Below the pieces are notes generated by a model. It saw nothing but the letters and a program-made list of their open reading frames with translations, did not search any database and was not told where the DNA came from. From Aequoribacter fuscus (GTDB lineage: Bacteria > Pseudomonadota > Gammaproteobacteria > Pseudomonadales > Halieaceae), in NCBI RefSeq assembly GCF_009910365.1, contig NZ_CP036423.1, forward strand, positions 2,790,001 through 2,854,000: DNA of 64,000 nt, in the 5' to 3' direction. This document shows, in pieces, positions 17,983 through 27,084 of the stretch. Position 1 is the first letter of the stretch, and each line of letters begins with the position of its first letter. A program made the position numbers and the translations under genes.

Positions 17983-18780
17983 ATGAGCAAGTCCACACCC
18001 ACTGCCGTAGTCACCGGCGCCGCGAGCGGCATTGGCCGCGCTATCGCCCTACTGGCCGCCGAGCGAGGTCACATCGTTATCGCGGTCGACAAAGATCAAC
18101 AGGGACTCATGTCGCTCGAACCTGAGCTACAAACTCACAACGCTAAGGCGTTTTGCAGGACCATCGACGTTAGCGATGCCGATCAAATGACGGCTTTAGC
18201 AGACGAGGTTTTTGATCGTTTCGGACAGGTCAATTTACTGTTCAATAACGCCGGCATGGTTGTGAACAAGCCCGTCCTTGAGCAAAGCGTGGAAACATGG
18301 CAAAACGTCGTGAACGTCAATTTGATGGGCGTTGTTAACGGTCTGTTGGCTTTTGTGCCACGCATGATTCAACAGGGCTCGCGCGCCCACATCGTTAACA
18401 CCGGGTCAGTGGCGTCATTTATTTCAGGTGCTGGTTTAGGGTCCTATACCGCGACCAAGATGGCGGTGCGCGGCATTACCGAAACCCTACAACAGGAACT
18501 CGCAGAAAAAGGCGCTGATATCGGTGTTTCTATACTGTGCCCGGGCCCAGTAGACACCCCCATCTTGGCAGGTTCTGGGTTGATCGCCGACAACCTGGAA
18601 AATGGGCCAATTGACGATGCTGGAAAAACCGAAGAGCCTGATTTAATGGAAGCCATCTCGCCAAGACGCTGTGCTGAAATTGTGTTTCGGGGTATCGAGG
18701 CGGGCGACTTTGCGATATTCACCCACCCAAGCTATAAGCCAGTTTGCCAGGCGCTCATCAATGCAACGCTTGGCCTATAG
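17983..18780 (+). CDS. SDR-family oxidoreductase
   Basis: A 265-residue short-chain dehydrogenase. Cofactor loop TGAASGIG near the start with an acidic residue at the end of beta-2 (VAVDKDQ), suggesting NAD(H); NNAG; a catalytic Ser in NTGSVAS and the YTATK catalytic pair; and PGPVDTPI after the active site. ATG 17983 is chosen over 17965 because AAAGGTAAAG precedes it. It follows the sterol-desaturase-type gene and may act on the product of that enzyme, which is only inference from position. Confidence 0.88.
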   Translation: MSKSTPTAVVTGAASGIGRAIALLAAERGHIVIAVDKDQQGLMSLEPELQTHNAKAFCRTIDVSDADQMTALADEVFDRFGQVNLLFNNAGMVVNKPVLEQSVETWQNVVNVNLMGVVNGLLAFVPRMIQQGSRAHIVNTGSVASFISGAGLGSYTATKMAVRGITETLQQELAEKGADIGVSILCPGPVDTPILAGSGLIADNLENGPIDDAGKTEEPDLMEAISPRRCAEIVFRGIEAGDFAIFTHPSYKPVCQALINATLGL

Positions 18781-19063
18781 CGTATTGCTCAGCTACGCTT
18801 GAAAGAGGTCTCCATTTAAATGGGCCATAAGGGCCCTCACACTGTGTTTTTGGCAATTATCAGTAGGCTAAATCACGCTCTGAATCTCGGGTTACTTTAT
18901 GGCACTAAGGTGTCCATCATTGCACCAAACAAGTGCAAACTGGGGCGCATGACGCACCAATCAAAAGCAAATACGTCAAAATAATCAATGCATATCAGAC
19001 ACTTATAGCAGATTAAAAAACTTTGGAGTATTCTCGAAAAAAATCGACCACAGAGTTCAAATA

Positions 19064-20515
19064 ATGGCGACATCGTCTTGGCAACCCTACCAGCAAGATG
19101 AGCACTACGACGAGTTATTGACCAAAACGGGACGCTCACGCGCTGCCGCCAAGCGGGCAGTCCAGTTCTTGCGTAACTCATCTCATGAAGCTCTATTACA
19201 ACGCCGAGCCGCGGCAGATCTCACCATCAAAGAAATGGGCGTGAGCTTCACCGTCTATAGCGATGGCGAGAATATCGACCGAGCCTGGCCTTTTGATCTG
19301 ATACCAAGAATTATCCCAACCTCGACTTGGCAGCACGTGTCAAAAGGCTTGGTTCAGCGCAACAAAGCTCTCAACCGTTTTATCGACGACGTCTATAACC
19401 GGCAAAAAATATTAAAAGACGGCGTGGTACCCGCTGAGACCGTGCTCGAGTCGCCTAACTTTAAAAAGCCCTGCGTAGGGTTTTCACCCAAGCATGGAGT
19501 GTGGGCGAATATATGTGGGTCCGATCTAATTCGAGACCGCGACGGCCAATTCTATGTGCTAGAAGACAACCTACGCGTACCTTCTGGCGTCTCTTACATG
19601 CTCGAGAACCGCGAAGTCACCAAACGCGTGTTACCTGAGCTATTCGAACACTACAGCATCCGCCCGGTAGATGATTACCCAGCCAAACTCTTCCGAATGC
19701 TGGCATCGCTCTCCCCTCGATCAAGAGCAAAACCCTGCGTCGTTGTACTGACCCCGGGAATATTCAACTCCGCCTATTTCGAACACGCCTACCTGGCACA
19801 GGGCATGGGCGCAGAGTTAGTAGAAGGCGCTGACCTATCTGTCGATGACGATGATTTTGTCTACATGCACACCGTCGAAGGACCCGTTAGGGTTGATGTC
19901 ATTTACCGACGCATTGACGATGACTTCATGGATCCTGAGGCGTTCCGCGAGGATTCCGCACTTGGCGTAGCGGGTCTAACACGTGCCTGGCGGGCCGGCA
20001 AAGTCGCAATCGCTAATGCCCCGGGAAGCGGCGTAGCGGACGACAAAGTGGTCTACGCATTTGTGCCCGAGATGATTCGTTATTACTTAAAAGAGGAGCC
20101 GTTACTCGCCAGCGTTCCGACTTACCTTTGTATGCATGAACAAGATCGGGAATACGTGCTGAATAACCTGGAAAAACTGGTGGTGAAACCGGCGAATGAG
20201 TCAGGCGGTTACGGTCTTATGGTGGGGCCTCACGCCGATACCAAAACCCACCGAAAGTTCGCGAAGTTAATCGAGGACAATCCGCGGAATTATATCGCCC
20301 AGCCCACGCTTTCACTGTCTACCGCCCCAACCTTCGTCGATCATACGATTGAGCCAAGGCACCTCGATTTGCGGCCGTTTATCCTTCAAGGGGCGGATAC
20401 ATGGGTCACCCCAGGAGGTCTCACGCGAGTCGCGATGCGTAAAGGCTCGCTTGTGGTCAACAGCTCGCAAGGCGGCGGAAGTAAAGACACCTGGATTGTG
20501 GAGGATACCCCATGA
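19064..20515 (+). CDS. Circularly permuted ATP-grasp protein (DUF404/DUF407)
   Basis: A 483-residue circularly permuted ATP-grasp protein, the type predicted to be a peptide or amide ligase. Recognisable stretches: FDLIPRIIP, FIDDVYNRQKILKDGVVP, NICGSDLIRDRDGQFYVLEDNLRVPSGVSYMLENR, VVKPANESGGYGLMVGP (nucleotide-binding Lys and Gly-rich loop) and the end MRKGSLVVNSSQGGGSKDTW. It overlaps the next gene by 4 bp (ATGA). The family typically travels with alpha-E, transglutaminase-like and Anbu proteins, as here in part. The in vivo substrate is unknown. Confidence 0.93.
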   Translation: MATSSWQPYQQDEHYDELLTKTGRSRAAAKRAVQFLRNSSHEALLQRRAAADLTIKEMGVSFTVYSDGENIDRAWPFDLIPRIIPTSTWQHVSKGLVQRNKALNRFIDDVYNRQKILKDGVVPAETVLESPNFKKPCVGFSPKHGVWANICGSDLIRDRDGQFYVLEDNLRVPSGVSYMLENREVTKRVLPELFEHYSIRPVDDYPAKLFRMLASLSPRSRAKPCVVVLTPGIFNSAYFEHAYLAQGMGAELVEGADLSVDDDDFVYMHTVEGPVRVDVIYRRIDDDFMDPEAFREDSALGVAGLTRAWRAGKVAIANAPGSGVADDKVVYAFVPEMIRYYLKEEPLLASVPTYLCMHEQDREYVLNNLEKLVVKPANESGGYGLMVGPHADTKTHRKFAKLIEDNPRNYIAQPTLSLSTAPTFVDHTIEPRHLDLRPFILQGADTWVTPGGLTRVAMRKGSLVVNSSQGGGSKDTWIVEDTP

Positions 20516-21450
20516 TCTTACTGTCCCGCGTCGCTGAGCGCTTGTACTGGCTAGCGCGCTATTTAGAACGCGCTCAAGCCACTGCCAGACTCACCAAGTC
20601 CTTTACCCACTTAATCATGGATTTACCCATCGGTCAGTCGCCCGAATGGGACGTGTTAATCGAGACCTTCGACGCCCAAGAAGCCTTCAGCCAGCGGTTT
20701 AACGCTAACTCTGAAACGAATGTGATGCGCTACTTATTAGCACTGAATGACTCGACCAACAGCATACCTTTTTCAATTTCATGTGCCCGCGAGAACGTCC
20801 GAACCACTCGAGGCGTCCTCAGCGATGACGTTTGGGAGCACGTGAACGAACTGCACTTATACGTTCAAGAATATGCAAGTCAGTCGGTCGCCCGACGCAA
20901 TCGATACGAATTTTTGGAGGAAGTCATCGCACGCACCCAACTGATTTTCAGTGCGTTTCAGCACTCGCTCAATCGTGACCACGTCCATCGTTTTATCACC
21001 ATGGGTAGGGTCATTGAGCGCGCGGATATGGCGACGCGCATACTCGACACAGGTGCTAAAGCGATTCATCGTTTAGGGAAAAAAGCCCTCGCGGTTGAAT
21101 CTTTACTGTGGGGTAACGTGTTAGAGTCTCAACTGGCACTGAGCGCTTACCGCAGGAGCTATGGGCCCGTTATTGATCGTGATACGACCGCCACATTTTT
21201 GCTTCAGTCTCTTAAATTTCCAAATTCGGTAGCCTTTGGTCTAAATGACATGATTGAACTGCTGGCACCACTCCCTAAAGCACAACCCGCCCTCAGGACT
21301 GTTCGAGCCGTTAATAAAGAGTTGGACCGGTTCAAAATAGCCAGTGCGGAAGTGAGTGAACTACACGAGTTTATTGACACGCTACAACTGAGACTGATGG
21401 AGATTGACGCGATCATTCAACACACTTGGTTTAATATGAGCCCCGAATGA
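20512..21450 (+). CDS. Alpha-E domain protein
   Basis: A 312-residue all-helical alpha-E protein, starting LLSRVAERLYWLARYLERAQATARL, the family signature. It also has the expected SFHQ-like positions replaced by QRFNANSETNVMRYLLAL and a C-terminal ISSAEVSELHEF-type helix. Alpha-E proteins are obligate neighbours of circularly permuted ATP-grasp ligases and are predicted to form one complex with them. The start overlaps the ATP-grasp stop and the stop overlaps the zinc peptidase start, both by ATGA, so all three should be co-translated. Confidence 0.92.
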   Translation: MILLSRVAERLYWLARYLERAQATARLTKSFTHLIMDLPIGQSPEWDVLIETFDAQEAFSQRFNANSETNVMRYLLALNDSTNSIPFSISCARENVRTTRGVLSDDVWEHVNELHLYVQEYASQSVARRNRYEFLEEVIARTQLIFSAFQHSLNRDHVHRFITMGRVIERADMATRILDTGAKAIHRLGKKALAVESLLWGNVLESQLALSAYRRSYGPVIDRDTTATFLLQSLKFPNSVAFGLNDMIELLAPLPKAQPALRTVRAVNKELDRFKIASAEVSELHEFIDTLQLRLMEIDAIIQHTWFNMSPE

Positions 21451-22457
21451 TTCAATCAACTTGCCAGTGTGGCGCCACCCTGTTCTTTGATAGCGAACGC
21501 TGTAGCCTGTGTGGCGCGCGCGTGGGCTTTGACCTAAACACCGGACTTGAGAGCCTAAAACCCGATGGTGAGGCATGGCGGTCAAGCGCCGGGCAGCACT
21601 ACAAACTGTGTCGCAATACAACAGAGTTTGGCGTCTGCAACTGGCTTGTGCCTGAACACGACGTGCAAGATTATTGCCCAGCATGCCGCTTTAATCGAAC
21701 GGTCCCCGACCAGTCCAAACCTGATAACCGACTGCTGTGGTGGCGAATGGAGCAGGCGAAAAAGCGCATGTTGTTTGGTATCTACCAACTCGGACTGTGG
21801 CCCGCCTTAGGTTGGACCAGCGCCGATGGCTTGCTGTTCGACTTTATTGAAGACGGACGCTCTAACTGGGACTTCGCCGAAACCTTTGTCACCACGGGTT
21901 TCGCCGGAGGCATTATTACCCTGAATATCCTCGAGGCAAATGATGTGGCCCGCAAGCAAGCGCAAGAGGATATGCAAGAGCGCTATCGCACCCTGCTCGG
22001 CCATTTTCGCCACGAAGTTGGGCACTACTTTTGGGGGCGCTTTGCTGAAAATCAGGCCTGGCTAGACCGTTTCAGAGAGCGCTTTAACGACGAGCGAGGC
22101 GATTATGGCCAAGCACTAGAGACCTATTACGCCACCGGCGGCGACCCAAAATGGTACCAAAAGTACATCAGTCGCTATGCCTCAGCCCACCCAGTCGAAG
22201 ATTGGGCCGAAAGCTGGGCGCATTACTTACACATGATGGATGCGCTAGACACAGCGCATAGACAAGGCTTTATCCGCTCGGATCCTTTTGACGCAGACTT
22301 TGACACCAAACTCAGGCAATGGCGCAGTCTATCGGTGGCTTTAAACGAGTTGAATCGAGCGGTTGGCCACAACGACGCCTACCCTTTTGTGATCGCCGAA
22401 CCTATTGCTAAGAAGCTTGAGTTTGTACACGACACGATTGCCGCGGCTAACGAATAG
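21447..22457 (+). CDS. Putative zinc-binding metallopeptidase with N-terminal zinc ribbon
   Basis: A 336-residue protein. N-terminal cysteines (C6, C8, C19, C22 and C55, C64, C77, C80) form a zinc-ribbon-like region. A metallopeptidase motif, HExxH, is at residues 189-193 (RHEVGHYFW), and downstream VEDWAESWAHYLHMMDALD supplies a likely third ligand. This matches the putative zinc-binding metallopeptidase family seen with ATP-grasp/alpha-E genes. Placed third in the ATP-grasp/alpha-E operon, it may process the product of the ligase or the Anbu particle; that is inference. Confidence 0.88.
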   Translation: MIQSTCQCGATLFFDSERCSLCGARVGFDLNTGLESLKPDGEAWRSSAGQHYKLCRNTTEFGVCNWLVPEHDVQDYCPACRFNRTVPDQSKPDNRLLWWRMEQAKKRMLFGIYQLGLWPALGWTSADGLLFDFIEDGRSNWDFAETFVTTGFAGGIITLNILEANDVARKQAQEDMQERYRTLLGHFRHEVGHYFWGRFAENQAWLDRFRERFNDERGDYGQALETYYATGGDPKWYQKYISRYASAHPVEDWAESWAHYLHMMDALDTAHRQGFIRSDPFDADFDTKLRQWRSLSVALNELNRAVGHNDAYPFVIAEPIAKKLEFVHDTIAAANE

Positions 22458-22533
22458 AATGAGCGTTACGAACAATCGTCATCAGCGGCATTTGCGTTAG
22501 CAGCACTGCAGGAATCCGTCAGCACAAACGGCC

Positions 22534-23271
22534 TTACTCGAACACCTCAGCAAGTGAAGGCAGACCGCTGAAGGCGTTAATCAAACTCTCATCCCAAGAT
22601 TTGCGCAGCCTCACCAAGTAAGGGTGGTTCTCTTCAAGCTTGACGTAGGATGACAAAGGCTCCAGCGAATCCTTGCGGTAAAACCCACATTCAATCGGTG
22701 GACCAACCGTCGCGTTAGAACGCATGGTAGAGTCAACCGATACCAAAGCGCAGCGCATGGCGGTGTGTGGCTCGGTTTCACTGCGGATAATACGATCTAA
22801 AATCGGCTTGCCGTATTTGGTCTCGCCAATCTGCAAGAACGGATGCTCACCCGAAACAGTAATGTGGTTACCTTCTGGGTAAATCAAATACAACTCAGGG
22901 GCATGGTTGCCTATCTGCCCACCAAGAATGAACGTTGCCTCGGCATTAAAACCTGCATTCGGGCCACCGTTGGCGTATTTACTCTGTTCAGCGAGGCAAA
23001 GCTTACCCACGTAATCCGCGACTTCCGAAACATAGGCGGCTTGAGTGTAGTTACCTTCAACGCCATTTTCAGCGTCGCGCTGCATCTGTGCCACAACCGC
23101 CTGACTGGTCGCCAAATTACCCGCTGTTAGTAAGACAAGCTGACGATCACCAGCGTGCTCAAATCGGTGCATTTTGCTGTACGTACTAACGCGATCTGCG
23201 CCCGCGTTAGTGCGCGAATCAGAACAAAATACGAGTCCTTCTTGTAGGGCAATGGCTAAACAGTAAGTCAT
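22534..23271 (-). CDS. Anbu (ancestral beta-subunit) proteasome-like hydrolase
   Basis: A 245-residue Ntn-hydrolase of the Anbu class. With the start at ATG 23271 the protein begins MTYCLAIALQEGLVFCSDSR, which puts the nucleophile Thr at residue 2, exposed after Met removal, and gives the family SDSRTNAG motif. A longer in-frame start at 23325 would bury the Thr and is rejected. Other family stretches: LLTAGNLATSQAV and ATFILGGQIG. Anbu forms an open helical or ring-like assembly and its natural substrate is unresolved. It is convergent with the ATP-grasp/alpha-E/zinc-peptidase operon. Confidence 0.92.
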   Translation of the reverse strand: MTYCLAIALQEGLVFCSDSRTNAGADRVSTYSKMHRFEHAGDRQLVLLTAGNLATSQAVVAQMQRDAENGVEGNYTQAAYVSEVADYVGKLCLAEQSKYANGGPNAGFNAEATFILGGQIGNHAPELYLIYPEGNHITVSGEHPFLQIGETKYGKPILDRIIRSETEPHTAMRCALVSVDSTMRSNATVGPPIECGFYRKDSLEPLSSYVKLEENHPYLVRLRKSWDESLINAFSGLPSLAEVFE

Positions 23272-23477
23272 AAAGTTGATGCGATAATAAGGGCTGACAA
23301 CGCCAACAAGAATACTGAGGCCCAAAGGAAATTACTACTCCCTGAGCCCCGCTTTTTCATTTATTTACCCTTAGCGATCCCAAGTCACTATCGAAGCTTA
23401 TAAAGGCCGGTTTTACGCCTAAAGGATGACGCCGGCTAGGTCAATCTTTGGGCAGGTTCAACGATCCTGCGACCAAC

Positions 23478-24527
23478 TTACATTGTGTGTTTATCCAACG
23501 CACGCAACCGACGCATGACCTCACCACAATACTCATCGGCCAGAGCTCGCAGCGCAGGATCTTCTATCTTTTTCGCAAGCTGAGCTGGATTGAGTAAAGC
23601 AGCGGCACGGTCTAACCATTCGACATTGGCAGTAAGTCCAAAAAACTCAGCGATATCGATCAGAGACTCTTTGGGTGAGGCCATAATGCGCTCAAAGCTC
23701 AGCGCCCGGTACTGCTCCTCTGTGAGCTTATCAACTGCTGCCAAGCCAGCGAGGGAGGTATCTCTGACGTTCTCTAAAAACGGCTCAAGTGGGACGGGGT
23801 GACGCATAACCGACGCCAGACGCTCAGACATAGGCCTGCGGTTATTCAAATCACTTTCATCCAAATCGGCCCATCGAATACCGTCATCGGTTTGCAAATC
23901 CAACATCTCGAAAGTCATAACCCGAAAATGATTGTGCTGCTGCATCGAGAGCGCCACATCCAAGGGGTCTCGGTACAGATACAGAAACTGTGCTTCAGGG
24001 AACAGCTCGAGCAAGGGATCAACACAAAAAATAGAGCCCCCACTGCGCTCTATCCAGATTAATTTGCCCGCCTTTTCGCACAACCATTCAAAAATAAAAC
24101 GGTATTGGTCGGTCAGTAACTGAGTGGGCAGCCGCTTAGCCACAGCGATCAGTTCGTGAAACACAGGTTCAGGGTCGTCGAATAACTGCGATAGAGGAAT
24201 CAGTAATATCTCTGGAAACACACCGTCTTTGTAACCCTCGGCGGTTTCGGGCAGGTTGTCGGGCCCACCCATGTACATAATTTCGGGCGTACGCAAATGA
24301 TTCACAATACGCTTATATTCGCCGGCGCCGGCTTTGACCCCACAGTCGAGTAAATCGGCAAAATCCGCGCCCGATATTTCTCGTTGACCCAGCCTGTTGA
24401 CGATATCCATCGACACCATGAACTCGGACAGAACAGCGACATCTGGGTGTAGATTCATCATTTTTGACAGTATGGTCGAGCCACACCGTCCCGTTCCTAC
24501 AATAAATCGAGCTTTTTGATACGGCAT
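23478..24527 (-). CDS. Sulfotransferase-family protein
   Basis: A 349-residue PAPS-dependent sulfotransferase-like protein. The 5'-phosphosulfate loop is GTGRCGSTIL (residues 11-20), followed by the HPDVAVLSE stretch typical of bacterial sulfotransferase_3 proteins. The 3'-phosphate region is near FLYLYRDPLDVALSMQQH, and WIERSGGS is a conserved mid-domain segment. The acceptor is not evident. It is a single gene without operon partners; steroid or lipid sulfation would fit the window but is speculation. Confidence 0.85.
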   Translation of the reverse strand: MPYQKARFIVGTGRCGSTILSKMMNLHPDVAVLSEFMVSMDIVNRLGQREISGADFADLLDCGVKAGAGEYKRIVNHLRTPEIMYMGGPDNLPETAEGYKDGVFPEILLIPLSQLFDDPEPVFHELIAVAKRLPTQLLTDQYRFIFEWLCEKAGKLIWIERSGGSIFCVDPLLELFPEAQFLYLYRDPLDVALSMQQHNHFRVMTFEMLDLQTDDGIRWADLDESDLNNRRPMSERLASVMRHPVPLEPFLENVRDTSLAGLAAVDKLTEEQYRALSFERIMASPKESLIDIAEFFGLTANVEWLDRAAALLNPAQLAKKIEDPALRALADEYCGEVMRRLRALDKHTM

Positions 24528-24646
24528 CGCATAGTCCTTATTGGCCTTGCCTATTATTCTCTAATTTTTTAGCCTGAGCGGTAGTTAATGACCCGCCTCT
24601 AAAAACTAATCGCACATCGATGCGCTCTCAAGGACCAAACAGACTA

Positions 24647-25087
24647 ATGGCTAATTCGTTACCCGCTGAAGACACGCTCGCCGTTCACGAACTGCTTGCA
24701 CGTTACTGCCACGGCATGGACGCCGCACGCGCTGACCTGGTCATCGATTTATTCGCCGACGATGCCGATATGCAAACGCAAGTCGGGAACTCATCGGGAA
24801 AGGCGCAGATCAAAGCGTGGATTGACGAGCGCATCGCCCAACGCGACCCCCATTTCCAAGTCGGACATTACCTATTAAACCCCCTGGTACTCGCGATATC
24901 AGCATCAGAGGCGAGAGTGCGCAGCATGCTGTTGTATACCAAGCAGAGCCTGGATTTCAGCGCCCCATGTGAGCTAATCGCAACGGGTATTTACGAAGAC
25001 GTGGTTATCAAAACGGCAAAAGGCTGGAAATTTAAATCTCGTCAATCGACCCTGAATGCGCCTTTAGATGACCGTTACTTTGCATAA
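24647..25087 (+). CDS. NTF2/SnoaL-like protein
   Basis: A 146-residue alpha+beta-barrel protein of the SnoaL-like type, with the typical opening (VHELLARYCHGMDAARADLVIDLFADDADM) and the terminal GWKFKSRQSTLNAP. Such proteins are isomerases, dehydratases or ring-hydroxylating dioxygenase beta-like folds; the catalytic pattern here does not fix which. The ATG at 24647 is preferred because the family fold begins shortly after; ATG 24620 would add nine residues. It stands alone between the sulfotransferase and a lipoprotein. Confidence 0.75.
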   Translation: MANSLPAEDTLAVHELLARYCHGMDAARADLVIDLFADDADMQTQVGNSSGKAQIKAWIDERIAQRDPHFQVGHYLLNPLVLAISASEARVRSMLLYTKQSLDFSAPCELIATGIYEDVVIKTAKGWKFKSRQSTLNAPLDDRYFA

Positions 25088-25187
25088 GCGGTCGTGACCA
25101 CTTTTACGACACATTGATGCTTCACCAGAAGCAGGTCTAGATTACGCCTGCTTGTGTCTCATCTTGATAACTGCCACCTACTTGATC

Positions 25188-25616
25188 CTAAGGCGAAATG
25201 ATTAAGTCGTAGCCCATCCGTTGCATACACGGCACCATAGCAATATTCTGCTGCCGCGTAATTTCAGCTTCACGGCGGCGTCGGTCACCCAAGGAGGGCT
25301 CGCACATTTCAGCGATAGCGTCGTCATCCAAAGACTTTAGGCCACCAAAACCATCATCAACATAAGTGGCCTTCGCCTCGGGTGACTGTCGAATAGCCAG
25401 CTCGCATTCACGTCGCTGGGCGTTCTCCTCAAGAATAAACTCTGCGCGCACCTTAACCATGGTCGGAGTTACTTCTTGCTGGCATTGTGCCAAAGTCGAG
25501 TCAAGGTCGCGAGCTGAGCTCGATTTTGAGGCCCACGAGGTTTCAACTATAGGCGTCGAGGTACAGCCACAGAGTACCAAGCCCACTAAACTCAATAAAA
25601 CGCGTCGCTGAGACAT
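25188..25616 (-). CDS. Small predicted lipoprotein of unknown function
   Basis: A 142-residue protein with a lipoprotein signal: MSQRRVLLSLVGLVLCGCTS, lipobox LCGC with the acylated Cys near residue 18. The mature part is charged and has several Cys (ECELAI, EMCEPS, PCMQRMGYD). The ending resembles small proteobacterial lipoproteins that close with a CMQxxGY motif. The start at 25616 is supported by GGGAGGG about 10 bases upstream. I do not recognise a function. Confidence 0.8.
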   Translation of the reverse strand: MSQRRVLLSLVGLVLCGCTSTPIVETSWASKSSSARDLDSTLAQCQQEVTPTMVKVRAEFILEENAQRRECELAIRQSPEAKATYVDDGFGGLKSLDDDAIAEMCEPSLGDRRRREAEITRQQNIAMVPCMQRMGYDLIISP

Positions 25617-25771
25617 AAGACCAAACCCTCCCAGAGCATATTTGGCAGTATTATGATGAAGATTTGCGTGTCTTGCTCGGACCAACGGGAACTGGGCCCG
25701 AATCAATAGCTAGTGTTCTACTGCATACGACAAAGTGCAACCCATGTGTCCGGTATGCACCCTTTGATTAT

Positions 25772-25848
25772 TGGTCGGTGTGAGAGGATTTGAACCTCCG
25801 ACCCCTTGCTCCCGAAGCAAGTGCGCTACCAGGCTGCGCTACACACCG
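25772..25848 (-). tRNA. tRNA-Pro (CGG anticodon)
   Basis: On the minus strand the sequence folds as a cloverleaf: acceptor CGGTGTG pairing with CACACCG, D-arm GCGC...GCGC, anticodon stem CTTGC/GCAAG around loop TTCGGGA (anticodon CGG), T-arm GGAGG-TTCAAAT-CCTCT, discriminator A and an encoded CCA end. Length is 77 bases. No terminal repeat or integrase suggests it is being used as an attachment site within this window. Confidence 0.96.
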
Positions 25849-26094
25849 ATGTAAAAATCATAGCAAAGCCAATTGGGTAGATCTATCCACCCATCACCAT
25901 TACCATTAGAGAAACTGTGCTCATTTCAGAGCGGACTGACTGGGGACGCAGACCCAATCGGGATTGGCAAGATTAGACGCAAAAGCAAGCGTTTACGCAA
26001 ACAACACCCGAGCAAGTAGACTGTCGCCAACTCGACACTTCCACAAGCCGCACCGTGTTACGCTTTACTCTGTTCACAAAACAGAGAATCCACT

Positions 26095-26487
26095 GTGGCT
26101 ATTCTTAAGTTTGACCACTTTAATATTCGAGCGCCGCGCGAACTTCTCGATGAGGTAAAGACCTTTTACGAGGAAGTCGTCGGACTGAAGGTAGGCCCAC
26201 GCCCCAATTTCCCCTTTTTTGGGTACTGGCTTTATGTCGAGAATCAACCGATCTTGCACCTAATGGATTGGGGAGAGGCTCCCCAAAACGATGAGCCTTC
26301 GGCTCGCTTTCTAGATCATGTAGCTTTTGCCTGTGATGATTTAGAGGGGTTTATTCAAAAGTTCAAGGGCTTAAAGGTAGACTTTTCGTCGCGCAGTTTC
26401 GACTTGCCTGCTGGGGGCAAGCTCACTCAATTGAACATCACCGATCCTTGTGGGACGGGTGTTGAGCTCAACTTCACTCAACCGTAG
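26095..26487 (+). CDS. VOC-superfamily (glyoxalase-like) protein
   Basis: A 130-residue single-module VOC protein: opening KFDHFNIRAP, central FWxY-like GYWLYVENQPILHLMDW, then FLDHVAFACDDLEGF and the end ITDPCGTGVELNF, where the Glu is a usual metal ligand. Ligands H8 (FDHF), H in ILHLM, H in LDHVAF and the terminal Glu are present, so it could bind metal. The start is GTG 26095 and has no strong ribosome site. Function unknown; it lies just past the terminator of the steroid operon. Confidence 0.8.
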   Translation: MAILKFDHFNIRAPRELLDEVKTFYEEVVGLKVGPRPNFPFFGYWLYVENQPILHLMDWGEAPQNDEPSARFLDHVAFACDDLEGFIQKFKGLKVDFSSRSFDLPAGGKLTQLNITDPCGTGVELNFTQP

Positions 26488-26571
26488 GTAGCCTTTTATA
26501 GAGCATCTAACAAAAGTTATCACTCGCACACAAAGCGATAGCCGACTCACGGATCGCTTACCAATCTAGAC

Positions 26572-26596
26572 AAAAAAAGCCGAGTCGCTGCTCGGC
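26572..26596 (-). terminator. Intrinsic terminator ending the leftward steroid operon
   Basis: Read leftward, GCCGAG-CAGCGA-CTCGGC is followed by seven Ts. It sits about 20 bases after the stop of the NTF2-like gene at 26618, so it ends the kstD operon. Confidence 0.88.
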
Positions 26597-26617
26597 TTCC
26601 TAATCACACGACGGTGA

Positions 26618-27082
26618 TTATTTTTTGGTTTTTACCGGCCTTGCCAACAACTTGATATCCGCCGAGCGTGGATGAATTTCTTCCCAAAGTCGCTCGTAGT
26701 TGGTGGTTTTAATCTTCCATTCACCATCCACTTTAACGTAGGTATCTTCGTAAATAGCCGAGCCCATGACCGTGGTGTTTTCTTCTAAGTTAATGAAGAT
26801 ATCCTGCAGATACCAAAGGCCAGTGGCATTGTCGCCATCCACACTGATCTCGGGATGGTGCCCATTGTGCATTCCGAACTTTTCTTCAGTAAACGAGTAC
26901 GCATAAAACTTTAAGAGCTTATCGCGACCCTGCACGTCGATATCGTAATGACCCCCAATAAAATGCGCAGTCGCGTCCTCGGTAAATACCGATTCCAAAC
27001 CTTCCTGGTTACCCGTATCCAAAAAACGGAAGTAACGCGCCTTTAACTGCTTAATCAGCTCGATGGCTTCTAGGTCTAACAT
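26618..27082 (-). CDS. SnoaL-like NTF2 protein of the steroid operon
   Basis: A 154-residue SnoaL_4-type protein: LDLEAIELIKQLKARYFRFLDTGN, then the SVFTEDATAHF stretch and the terminal DGEWKIKTTNYERLW. The start lies only 2 bp after the kstD stop, so the two are almost surely cotranscribed. Proteins of this type recur in steroid and terpenoid catabolic clusters without a fixed role; isomerase, hydratase or carrier are all possible. It lacks the Tyr/Asp/Asp pattern of true ketosteroid isomerase, which is encoded separately at 47849. Confidence 0.8.
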   Translation of the reverse strand: MLDLEAIELIKQLKARYFRFLDTGNQEGLESVFTEDATAHFIGGHYDIDVQGRDKLLKFYAYSFTEEKFGMHNGHHPEISVDGDNATGLWYLQDIFINLEENTTVMGSAIYEDTYVKVDGEWKIKTTNYERLWEEIHPRSADIKLLARPVKTKK

Positions 27083-27084
27083 AC

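Noticed and set aside
25772-25848. tRNA-Pro as an integration site for a mobile element
   Set aside because: No integrase, no repeat of the tRNA 3' end and no mobile genes nearby.
26618-27082. NTF2-like protein next to kstD as the ketosteroid isomerase
   Set aside because: It lacks the Tyr/Asp/Asp pattern; the protein at 47849 carries all three at the right spacing.
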